From Myxococcales bacterium 68-20 (GTDB lineage: Bacteria; Myxococcota_A; Polyangia; Polyangiales; Polyangiaceae), in assembly GCA_001899635.1 (NCBI GenBank), contig MKVQ01000043.1, forward strand, positions 186,001-250,000: a DNA stretch of 64,000 nucleotides. The letters are read 5' to 3'. Positions 57,672 through 64,000 of this stretch are shown one piece after another. Made by a program: the position numbers and the translations under genes. Under the pieces are notes generated by a model, which had not been told where the DNA came from, ran no database searches, and worked only from the letters and a program-made list of their open reading frames with translations. Each line of letters begins with the position of its first letter. The first letter of the stretch is position 1.

Positions 57672-58679
57672 GTGCGGCAAATTTGCTCTCTCTTCCGCGT
57701 CACGGTCCTCGTCCTCGCGACATTTGCGATCGGTTGTCGATCCGGGGCCACACCGCCTCCCCCTCCTGCGGCGAGCGCTGTCGCACCGAGCGTGCCCGCG
57801 GAGGCCGGGGTCACTCCGGCCGCCGCCGCAGAGAACATTTCCGAAGCTACGGAAATGGACGCCGGCGCGCTCGTCACGGCGCCATCCGACGCCGGCCATC
57901 GAGAAGCTCAAACGCCACCGCAACCGGAAGGCATGCTCCTCGTGAAGGGCGGCACCTTCAAGATGGGAGCGGACACGGGCGGCGAAGGTGACGAGCGCCC
58001 CGCGCACGACGTCACCGTCGCCTCGTTCTGGCTCGACAAGACGGAGGTGACGCAGGCGGCCTACGAGGAGTGCGTCGGCGCGAAGGTCTGCACACCTGCG
58101 GATCCGGAGATCCTCGCAACGTTCGGCGGCTTGTTCCGCGGACCGCAGAAGCCGGTGGTCGGCATCTCGTGGCACTCGGCACGTGACTACTGCAAGTGGA
58201 AGGGCAAGCGTCTGCCGCGCGAAGCGGAGTTCGAGCGAGCCGTCCGCGGAGACGACGGGCGGAGATTCCCCTGGGGGAACGAGCCGCCGACGAAGGAGCT
58301 CTCCGTCTTCTCGACCAACTCTCCCGAAGACGTCGGCTCACGCCCCGCGGGGCGCGGACCGTACGGTCACGACGACCTCGCCGGCAACGTCTGGGAGTGG
58401 ATCGAGGACGACTACGATCCGCTCGCCTATACGCGACCGACCGCGAGCGAGGGCAAGCCGGGGACGTGTGACGAGATCGTCCTTGCCCAGAACAAGCTTC
58501 GCGCCGAGGGCAAGCAAGGCTTCACGGGGACGAACCCGATCCCGACCGAATGCGAGAAGTCGATCCGCGGGGGAGCCTACAACTACCCGGCGCAAGGCCT
58601 CCGAAGCACGAACCGCATCCATCACCCCGCGCGCTTCAAGCTGCGGATGACCGGGGTGCGCTGCGCCAAGGACGCGTGA
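57672..58679 (+). CDS. SUMF1/FGE-sulfatase-domain lipoprotein
   Basis: This 335-residue protein has a signal peptide ending Phe-Ala-Ile-Gly-Cys, a Pro/Ala-rich linker of about 80 residues and a formylglycine-generating-enzyme-like domain: Gly-Gly-Thr-Phe-Lys-Met-Gly, Leu-Asp-Lys-Thr-Glu-Val-Thr, Arg-Leu-Pro-Arg-Glu-Ala-Glu-Phe-Glu, Phe-Pro-Trp-Gly-Asn, Asp-Leu-Ala-Gly-Asn-Val-Trp-Glu-Trp and Arg-Gly-Gly-Ala-Tyr. Arg-Gly-Gly is followed by Tyr-Asn-Tyr rather than the Cys pair used by true FGE, so sulfatase activation is unlikely; many such paralogues are C-type-lectin-like binding proteins. The start is GTG at 57672, and it is divergent from the MCP gene. Confidence 0.83.
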   Translation: MRQICSLFRVTVLVLATFAIGCRSGATPPPPPAASAVAPSVPAEAGVTPAAAAENISEATEMDAGALVTAPSDAGHREAQTPPQPEGMLLVKGGTFKMGADTGGEGDERPAHDVTVASFWLDKTEVTQAAYEECVGAKVCTPADPEILATFGGLFRGPQKPVVGISWHSARDYCKWKGKRLPREAEFERAVRGDDGRRFPWGNEPPTKELSVFSTNSPEDVGSRPAGRGPYGHDDLAGNVWEWIEDDYDPLAYTRPTASEGKPGTCDEIVLAQNKLRAEGKQGFTGTNPIPTECEKSIRGGAYNYPAQGLRSTNRIHHPARFKLRMTGVRCAKDA

Positions 58680-58690
58680 GCCTAGCCCCA

Positions 58691-58828
58691 ATGCCGTTCG
58701 GTTAGGCCGCGGTCCCCGGAGACAGAAACAGGAAGGCGGAAAGACGGGAAGAATCTATTGATCAAACTCTCTTCCCGCCTCCCCGCCTTCCTGTTGAATC
58801 TCTCTCGGTTCGCTTGAACGAACGGCAT
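58691..58828. repeat. Nested palindromic intergenic element
   Basis: Outer 10-bp perfect inverted repeats, ATGCCGTTCG (58691-58700) and CGAACGGCAT (58819-58828), enclose a large central hairpin with 26-nt arms. The whole 138-bp unit fills the gap between the SUMF1-like gene and the minus-strand DUF3293 gene. The build resembles a small non-autonomous mobile or REP/BIME-like element. No second copy was noticed in this window. Confidence 0.6.
58727..58795 (-). terminator. 26-bp hairpin, likely terminator of the DUF3293 operon
   Basis: Arms 58727-58752 and 58770-58795 pair over 26 positions around a 17-nt loop. The three non-Watson-Crick positions become G-U pairs only in RNA copied from the minus strand, so the stem is continuous in the transcript of the histidine kinase/regulator/DUF3293 group. 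It lies 58 nt past that group's last stop codon. Confidence 0.6.
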
Positions 58829-58853
58829 CGAGCCCGGGAGCTCGTCGATCGGA

Positions 58854-59321
58854 TCAGCCGCGAACGCGCCAGTTGCCGATGAAGCTGCGACCGACCTCGT
58901 CACACGTCGGATCGGTCACGATGAGCTCGGGGCGCCCGTTTCGGTTCGTGACGATCGTGTTCTGACGGAACACGCGGCCGAAGGAGAGCGCCTCGTCTCG
59001 ATCCATCCCGTGCACGAGCCAGGACGGCTCGCGCCACGTGCCCTCGGGATCGTCCTCGTAACCGACGCACTGCTCGACGCGGTAGCAGCCGAGCACCAGC
59101 ATGTCGCGGAGGACCGTGTGGCGCGAGTCGTTCACCTTGCGCGGCAACAGCATCGAGCGCGGATTGAACGCGGTCAGGATCGTGAACGGCTTCGTGAGCA
59201 GCTCGGGGAGCGTGGCCACGTCCTGGACGACATCACCGTCGAGCGAGACGCGGAGCGGACCGCTCGACGACGGCAGGTCGTAGACGGTGGCGAGATACTG
59301 ACGGAGGAGGTTGTGATCCAT
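58854..59321 (-). CDS. DUF3293-family protein
   Basis: This 155-residue protein matches the DUF3293 pattern: Pro-Phe-Thr-Ile-Leu-Thr-Ala-Phe-Asn-Pro early, then an Asn-x-x-Arg-x-x-x-Leu helix, Gly-x-Tyr-x-Val, Trp-Arg-Glu-Pro-Ser-Trp-Leu-Val-His-Gly, Ala-x-x-x-Gly-Arg-Val-Phe-x-Gln-Asn, and Asn-Gly-Arg-Pro-Glu-Leu-Ile-Val-Thr. The length is typical. Function unknown. It lies 61 bp downstream of the response regulator gene in the same direction and may be co-transcribed. The start at ATG 59321 is preferred; a GTG eight codons upstream is possible. Confidence 0.82.
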   Translation of the reverse strand: MDHNLLRQYLATVYDLPSSSGPLRVSLDGDVVQDVATLPELLTKPFTILTAFNPRSMLLPRKVNDSRHTVLRDMLVLGCYRVEQCVGYEDDPEGTWREPSWLVHGMDRDEALSFGRVFRQNTIVTNRNGRPELIVTDPTCDEVGRSFIGNWRVRG

Positions 59322-59382
59322 GCGGCGCGTGATGAATACCACGCACCGGCCTCTCGAAGCCCGAGAAGCGCCAAGGGCGGGC

Positions 59383-60141
59383 TCAGCCGGACTTCTTCGG
59401 CTCTTCGCGATCGAAGCGGTAGCCCACGCCGCGCACGGTCTGGATGAAGGCGGGCTCCTGCGGGTCCGCTTCGAGCTTCGCGCGGAGCTGCTGGATGAAA
59501 TTGTCGACGGTCCGCGGCGTGCCGTGATGGTTCGGGCCCCACACCCGGCGGAAGATGTCATCGCGTGACAGCGCGGTGCCGCGCTCGGCGACGAGACACA
59601 TGAGGACGTCGAACTCCGTCGCCGTCACCTCGACGATCGCGCCGGCGCGACGGATCGTTCGCGCGGCGACGTCGATCTCGACGTCGCCGAATCCGATGCG
59701 CGCCCTCGGAGGGCCTCCCTGGCTCGCGGACGCAGTCGCGCCGCGGCGGAGCGCGCCGCGCACGCGCGCGAGGAGCTCGGCGAGGCTGAAGGGCTTCGCG
59801 ACGTAGTCCTCCGCGCCAAGCTCGAGCCCGGCGACCTTGTCCATCTCGGCCGACTTCGCGGAGAGGATGATGATCGGCATCGTGCGCCCTTCGGCTCGGA
59901 GGTCGTGGAGGACCTCGAGCCCGTTGCGCTTCGGGAGCATCACGTCGAGGACGATGAGGTCCGGCTCGATCGTTCGCGCGAGCTCGAGGCCACGCTCGCC
60001 GTCGTCGGCAACGTGGACCTCGTAGCCTTCACTCTCGAGGTTGATGCGCAGCCCGATCGCGATGCTCGGGTCGTCTTCGACGACGAGCACGCGGCGCCCC
60101 TGGAGACTGATCGACTTGGGTTGTCGAGAGTTGGGCGTCAC
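59383..60141 (-). CDS. OmpR/PhoB-family response regulator
   Basis: This 252-residue protein has a receiver domain (about 15-130) with acidic pair Glu-Asp-Asp, phospho-acceptor Asp66 (Leu-Asp-Val-Met-Leu-Pro), the conserved Ser in Leu-Ser-Ala-Lys, and Lys-Pro-Phe. A winged-helix DNA-binding domain follows (about 150-245), with Leu-Thr/Val-x-x-Glu-Phe-x-Val-Leu, Thr-Val-Asp-Asn-Phe-Ile-Gln-Gln-Leu-Arg and Arg-Gly-Val-Gly-Tyr-Arg-Phe. It is paired with the histidine kinase encoded 75 bp upstream. The start is GTG at 60141, with AGGTG 7 nt ahead. Confidence 0.92.
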   Translation of the reverse strand: MTPNSRQPKSISLQGRRVLVVEDDPSIAIGLRINLESEGYEVHVADDGERGLELARTIEPDLIVLDVMLPKRNGLEVLHDLRAEGRTMPIIILSAKSAEMDKVAGLELGAEDYVAKPFSLAELLARVRGALRRGATASASQGGPPRARIGFGDVEIDVAARTIRRAGAIVEVTATEFDVLMCLVAERGTALSRDDIFRRVWGPNHHGTPRTVDNFIQQLRAKLEADPQEPAFIQTVRGVGYRFDREEPKKSG

Positions 60142-60216
60142 GGCATCACCTCGATAGTTCGTCCCTCGGCTTTAGCGCGAAGCCTCGGCGCGCCGCCAGG
60201 ACTTCTTGCGGCGGGC

Positions 60217-61218
60217 TTACCTCGCAGCACCAGGAGCGACAGCGGCTTCCGGTGGGAGCGCGGGCAGGACGATGGCGAACGTCGAGCCTTTCCCCTCGGC
60301 GCTGTCGACCGTGACGCGAGCACGGTGCGCGCGAGCAACGTGGTTGACGATCGCGAGGCCGAGGCCCGAGCCCTCCTTCGTTCGCGAGAGGCGATCGTCG
60401 ATTCGGTAGAACTTCTCGAAGATGCGCCGGTGCTCGGGTCGCGGGATCCCACTGCCGTTGTCGGTCACCGCGATCGTCACCACGCCACCGGCCGCCGAGA
60501 CGCGGAGCCTTACGCGCGGCGGCGACCCGCCGTACTTCTGCGCGTTGGACAGCAGGTTGACGATCGCGTCGGCCATGGCAGCACGGTCCACGAGGACGTC
60601 CGGGAGCTCGGGCATCGCCTCGACCCCGAAGTCGAGATCGCGACCGAGCTCACGATGAGGTGCGTAGGCGCGGAGCGCGTCCTCGAGGACGTCGCCGACC
60701 TTCTCCGTACGGAGCTCGTAGATCTTGCGCCCCGCCTGCATTCGCCCCCAGTCGAGGAGGCGCTCGATCATCTTGGAGAGGCGCTCCGACTCGGCAACGA
60801 GGAGCGTGGTGCACTTCTCCCGCGTGGCGTCGTCCGCCTCGGGCCGCTGGATCGTCTCGGCGAAGAGGCGGATTGCCGTGAGCGGCGTCCTGAGCTCGTG
60901 GCTGACCTTCGACACGAAGTCGGCCTGGAGCTCGGACAGGTTCGCCTCACGACGAACGAACACGAGGACGAGCACGATCCCCGTGATGACGACGGAGACG
61001 AAGCTGACCGTGAGGATGCCGAACAGGAGGTTGATGCGCCCCTCGACGAACATCATGATGATGCCGATCGAGAGAAGCAGGACCGTCGGGATGATGATGA
61101 GGTAGACGAGGAGCTGGACGATGCGGCGATAGCCGAGCCGCTGGACGTTCTTCGCCGTCACCTGGCGGATGCGCTCCGCGGTCACGTTCGTCGAGGATGG
61201 CCTTTCCGTCGTCCCCAT
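60217..61218 (-). CDS. Sensor histidine kinase
   Basis: This 333-residue membrane kinase has two closely spaced membrane helices (about 33-58 and 62-89) and almost no periplasmic loop, so it probably senses within the membrane or from the cytoplasm, or through a partner. HisKA follows with Val-Ser-His-Glu-Leu-Arg-Thr-Pro-Leu (His107), then HATPase_c with Asn-Leu-Leu-Ser-Asn-Ala-Gln-Lys-Tyr, Asp-Asn-Gly-Ser-Gly-Ile and Gly-Ser-Gly-Leu-Gly-Leu-Ala-Ile. It is the cognate kinase of the adjacent regulator by position. GAGG lies 3 nt before the ATG and TATACG lies 13 nt before it. Confidence 0.9.
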   Translation of the reverse strand: MGTTERPSSTNVTAERIRQVTAKNVQRLGYRRIVQLLVYLIIIPTVLLLSIGIIMMFVEGRINLLFGILTVSFVSVVITGIVLVLVFVRREANLSELQADFVSKVSHELRTPLTAIRLFAETIQRPEADDATREKCTTLLVAESERLSKMIERLLDWGRMQAGRKIYELRTEKVGDVLEDALRAYAPHRELGRDLDFGVEAMPELPDVLVDRAAMADAIVNLLSNAQKYGGSPPRVRLRVSAAGGVVTIAVTDNGSGIPRPEHRRIFEKFYRIDDRLSRTKEGSGLGLAIVNHVARAHRARVTVDSAEGKGSTFAIVLPALPPEAAVAPGAAR

Positions 61219-61295
61219 GGTCCTCGCCTCGCGTATAGCACCGGCTGGCGTCCCGGCTTTTCGTGCGTGCTCTTCCATCGGGCGATCGAGGCCCC

Positions 61296-62153
61296 TCAAC
61301 CGAGCGCCGCCCGCATCACGTCGAGCGGAGGCTTCACACCGAGCCATAGCTCGAACGCGAGCGCGCCCTGACGCACGAGCATCCCGAGCCCTCCGTCGTT
61401 CGCGAGCCCGCGCGCGGCGGCGCGAAGGAGGAGGGGCGTCCGTGGCGGCGCATAGACGACGTCGTAGACGACGCAGTCGAGCGGGACGCGATCCCAGGCC
61501 ACGACGTCGGCGACGACGTCCCCCGGCGTCTCCGCGCCATGCATCCCGGCGGTCGTCGCCTGCACGATCGCGGCGTAGTCGGAAGGATCCGACGGTGGCG
61601 CGCCGAACGGCTCGAACGCGAGCTCGGCGTTCGAACCGCTCGCGGCGAGGACGCTCGCGAGGTCCGCCGGGTCTTTCCGCCGCCCGCGGACGACGACGCG
61701 CGCGACGCCGAGCTGACCGAGCGCGAAGATCGCCGCACGCGCCGCGCCGCCCGTACCGAGGACGAGCGCGCTCCGACCGCGAAAGCGTCCGGCGTCCTTC
61801 GTGAGCGCGACGAGCTCGTCGCGCAGCGCCGGGGCGTCGGTGTTGAACGCGCGGACCGAACCGGCCGCGGTGCGCACCAGCGTGTTCGCGGCGCCGGTCG
61901 CGTCCGCGCTCGGATCGACCGCATCGACCAGCTCGAGCACCCGCGTCTTGTGCGGGACCGTCACGTTCAGCCCCGCGAGCTCGCCGGCGCGAAGCGCACC
62001 GACGCGGTCGCCGAGCTCGCCGGCGCTGGTCTCGATCTTGTCGTAGGTGTGCGGGAGACCGAGCGCACGGAACGCGGCACCGTGCATCGCAGGGCTCCTC
62101 GAGTGTGCGACCGGAGAACCGATCACCGCAAAGCGAAGCGTCTCGGTGCTCAC
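61296..62153 (-). CDS. aroE: Shikimate dehydrogenase
   Basis: This 285-residue NADP-dependent enzyme reduces 3-dehydroshikimate to shikimate in aromatic amino-acid synthesis. Signature features are Ile-Gly-Ser-Pro-Val-Ala-His-Ser-Arg-Ser-Pro-x-Met-His at the N-terminus, the catalytic pair Lys69 (Val-Thr-Val-Pro-His-Lys) and Asp106 (Phe-Asn-Thr-Asp), a Rossmann motif Gly-Thr-Gly-Gly-Ala-Ala-Arg-Ala, and a C-terminal Gly-x-x-Met-Leu-x-x-Gln-Gly-Ala. All are intact. The start is GTG at 62153, overlapping the xseA stop by 4 nt (GTGA). The aroE-xseA coupling is unusual but may be lineage-specific. Confidence 0.92.
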   Translation of the reverse strand: MSTETLRFAVIGSPVAHSRSPAMHGAAFRALGLPHTYDKIETSAGELGDRVGALRAGELAGLNVTVPHKTRVLELVDAVDPSADATGAANTLVRTAAGSVRAFNTDAPALRDELVALTKDAGRFRGRSALVLGTGGAARAAIFALGQLGVARVVVRGRRKDPADLASVLAASGSNAELAFEPFGAPPSDPSDYAAIVQATTAGMHGAETPGDVVADVVAWDRVPLDCVVYDVVYAPPRTPLLLRAAARGLANDGGLGMLVRQGALAFELWLGVKPPLDVMRAALG

Positions 62154-63868
62154 GAGCTCTCCTTGTCGAGCTTCGACCCTGTCCCCGTCACGCCCGTCAC
62201 GCCCGTCACCTGCGCCTCGAACGCACCGTCCGCGACGCGGACGTGGAGCGCGTCGCCGGGCACCACCTCGCCCGCCGCGCGAACGGCCCGACCGTCGGAG
62301 CTCCTCGTGACGATCGCGTAGCCGCGCGCGAGGACCTTCAGCGGGCTCATCGCATCGAGACGCCCGGCGAGCGAGGCGACCTGATCGGTGCGGTCGCGCA
62401 CGAGCCTCGGCGCGAGCGCATCGAGCCGGCCGGCGAGCGCCGAGGCGCGATCGCCCTGGTCCCGGATCTCCGCGCGCATGGCTGCGGTGAGGCGCGAGGA
62501 GACCTCGGATGCGCGTGCGCGATCGCGGGCGATACGCTCGCGTGGATGCGCCGCGCCCAGGCGTGCGCCGAGGCGCGAGGCGGCCTCCTTCTCGCGCGCG
62601 AGGCGCTTCGAGAGGATGCGACCGAGCCGCATCACGTGCTCGTCGACGCGTTGCTGCGCGCTCGCGATGAGCAGACGTGGATCGCCGAAGGACTGCGCGA
62701 GCCGCCCTGTGACGACACGGTCCTCGGCGATGCGTGCGTGCATCGCCCGTCGCAGGCGCCCAAATCGCTCCTCGAGGAGGCGTCGGCGCGCGACGGTGTC
62801 GGGCACGATCATCTCCGCGGCCTGGGACGGCGTCGCCGCGCGAGCGTCGGCAGCGAAGTCGACGAGCGTGACGTCGACCTCGTGACCGACGGCGCTCACC
62901 ACCGGGACGCGACACGCAGCGACGTCCCGCACGAGCTGCTCGTCGTTGAACGCGAGCAGGTCGTCCTGCGAGCCGCCTCCTCGCCCCACCACGATGACGT
63001 CGACCTCCTCCACCCTCTGCAGCATCTTGAGCGCGCGCCGGATCGACTCGGCCGCGCCCGCCCCTTGCACCAGCGCCGGCGCGAGGAGGATGCGCGCGCC
63101 GCCGCGGCGAAAGGCGACCTTGCACACGTCGTGGATGACCGCGCCGCTCGCGCTCGTGACCACGCCGATGACGCGCGGATCGTGAGGGAGCGGCCGCTTC
63201 CGCTCCGGCGCGAAGAGGCCCTCGGCCCGAAGCTTCTCCTTAAGCTTCTCGAGCGCCTCGAGGAGCGCGCCCTTGCCGGTGGGCTCCACGCGATCGCCGA
63301 CGAACTGCAGCTTGCCGCGCGGAGACCAGTACGTCGGCTTCCCACGGACACGGACGCGTGCGCCGTCCTTGATGAGCGCGCGGCCTCGCGGCGTGACCTG
63401 CGAGCGATAGAGCACGACGTCGATCGCCGCCTCTTCGTTCTCGTCCTTCATGGAGAAGTAGACGTGTCCGCTCGATGCGGGGCGGGCGCCGCTCACCTCT
63501 CCTTCCACCCAGAGCTCGCTCGCGAACGAACGCTCGAGCGAGCGCCCGACGGCGCGGCCGAGCTCTGCAACGGAGAGCACGCGCGGCTCCGCACGTGCCG
63601 GAGCGGCGGGCCGTTCCGGCAGCGGGGCCGGAGCCCAGGGCTCGGCGGGTGGCCGCTCCGGTCGCGCGAGGGCGGCCGGAGCGGTGAACGGGCGCGAAGA
63701 CGGAATGGGGGCGGAGGCCGGCGCGCCTTGGGAGCTCGACGGCACCGGCGCAGGCGGGGGCGACGGAGGAGACGGGGGCGGAGGCGAGGCGGCAGGCTTC
63801 TTCTCGACGGGCGGAAGCGTCCAGTCGAAGGAGAGCGACTCGCCGGGCCTGGGACGCTTGCCTTCCAC
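62150..63868 (-). CDS. xseA: Exodeoxyribonuclease VII large subunit
   Basis: This 572-residue protein has a Pro/Ala-rich N-terminal extension of about 90 residues that is absent from typical XseA (about 450 residues). An OB-fold DNA-binding domain (about 95-190; Trp-Val-Glu-Gly-Glu-Val-Ser) follows. The catalytic domain has Val-Thr-Ser-x-x-Gly-Ala-Val-Ile-His-Asp, Arg-Gly-Gly-Gly-Ser-x-Asp-Asp-Leu and Gly-His-Glu-x-Asp-x-Thr-Leu. A long coiled-coil region rich in Arg/Ala (about 360-500) precedes the C-terminal Arg-Gly-Tyr-Ala-Ile-Val. With XseB it degrades single-stranded DNA. The start is GTG at 63868, 3 bp after the preceding stop. Confidence 0.92.
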   Translation of the reverse strand: MEGKRPRPGESLSFDWTLPPVEKKPAASPPPPSPPSPPPAPVPSSSQGAPASAPIPSSRPFTAPAALARPERPPAEPWAPAPLPERPAAPARAEPRVLSVAELGRAVGRSLERSFASELWVEGEVSGARPASSGHVYFSMKDENEEAAIDVVLYRSQVTPRGRALIKDGARVRVRGKPTYWSPRGKLQFVGDRVEPTGKGALLEALEKLKEKLRAEGLFAPERKRPLPHDPRVIGVVTSASGAVIHDVCKVAFRRGGARILLAPALVQGAGAAESIRRALKMLQRVEEVDVIVVGRGGGSQDDLLAFNDEQLVRDVAACRVPVVSAVGHEVDVTLVDFAADARAATPSQAAEMIVPDTVARRRLLEERFGRLRRAMHARIAEDRVVTGRLAQSFGDPRLLIASAQQRVDEHVMRLGRILSKRLAREKEAASRLGARLGAAHPRERIARDRARASEVSSRLTAAMRAEIRDQGDRASALAGRLDALAPRLVRDRTDQVASLAGRLDAMSPLKVLARGYAIVTRSSDGRAVRAAGEVVPGDALHVRVADGAFEAQVTGVTGVTGTGSKLDKESS

Positions 63869-63871
63869 GCC

Positions 63872-64000
63872 TCAGACCTGCTCGACGTCGAGGACACGAA
63901 CGCCGCGCTTCTTCTTCTCCTGCTCGGTGCAGTAGCGAAGACGCTCATAGAGCGCGACCACGTCGGTCTTGATGCCGGTGATGCGGATGTTCGAGGTCGT
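63872..64000 (-). CDS. C-terminal end of an unidentified protein (partial)
   Basis: The last 42 codons of a minus-strand gene cut by the window edge. The tail reads Asn-Ile-Arg-Ile-Thr-Gly-Ile-Lys, then Leu-Tyr-Glu-Arg-Leu-Arg-Tyr-Cys and a basic Lys-Lys-Lys-Arg patch, ending Val-Glu-Gln-Val. The stop is 3 bp before the xseA start, so the gene is the upstream member of the xseA-aroE operon. The gene xseB would be an attractive candidate by position, but the visible tail does not let me identify it. Confidence 0.6.
   Translation of the reverse strand, partial: TTSNIRITGIKTDVVALYERLRYCTEQEKKKRGVRVLDVEQV

Noticed and set aside
57672-58679. True formylglycine-generating enzyme
   Set aside because: The Cys pair needed for catalysis is absent after the Arg-Gly-Gly motif, and no sulfatase gene is nearby.

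Overview
The window is GC-rich DNA with very strong G/C third-position bias. Its gene set fits a myxobacterium-like member of the Myxococcota: many secreted lipoproteins whose signal peptide is followed by an Asp/Ala/Gly-rich linker, RCC1-repeat and SUMF1-like surface proteins, a eukaryote-like Ser/Thr kinase, a large chemosensory operon, GldA/F/G-type ABC genes, GuaB1 and many hypothetical proteins. This assignment is inferred from gene content; there is no rRNA in the window to confirm it. I saw no tRNA, rRNA, CRISPR array or intact transposase.

Layout. 1-7.9 kb: the 3' end of a gene cut by the window edge, a protoporphyrinogen oxidase-like FAD enzyme, a 5'-truncated Uma2 nuclease remnant, a DUF1269 protein, a zinc-ribbon protein, a PPOX-fold protein, an RCC1 lipoprotein and a Baeyer-Villiger-type monooxygenase. 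7.9-24.7 kb: GuaB1, an SGNH hydrolase, lipoproteins, a phosphosugar mutase, a 1442-residue DUF4011/SF1 helicase with a C-terminal nuclease domain (architecture of the Hhe anti-phage protein), a PepSY-TM protein, an ABC-F ATPase, a pentaheme cytochrome and a GST. 24.7-27.5 kb: an accessory-looking locus in which about 0.9 kb of degenerate ~0.3 kb repeats leads into an HNH endonuclease gene that itself carries a 39-bp in-frame repeat. 27.7-34 kb: two secreted proteins built of three-fold repeats, a Ser/Thr kinase, a metallophosphoesterase and an unknown protein. 34.3-43 kb: a DppB/DppC-type permease pair with unusual features, a thioredoxin-rhodanese fusion with a degenerate rhodanese site, a PAP2 phosphatase, a Fur regulator, and a Dam-type methylase coupled to 5-formyl-THF cyclo-ligase.

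42.6-57.5 kb holds two tightly packed minus-strand operons. The first (48.4 to 42.6 kb) is ATPase, permease, GldG-like and DUF4340 protein, a gliding/secretion-type ABC system with all junctions overlapping. The second (57.5 to 48.5 kb) is MCP, CheW, CheR-TPR, CheW-like, CheA-REC, CheB and a three-receiver hybrid histidine kinase, again with every junction overlapping. It looks like a complete chemosensory pathway without a stand-alone CheY, and so may control something other than a flagellum.

57.7-64 kb: a SUMF1-like lipoprotein, a nested palindromic element, a histidine kinase / OmpR regulator / DUF3293 group, and aroE overlapping xseA.

A recurrent feature is a TANNNT hexamer 6-11 nt before many start codons that lack a Shine-Dalgarno sequence, which suggests frequent leaderless transcription. 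By contrast, genes inside operons are linked by 1-11 nt overlaps.
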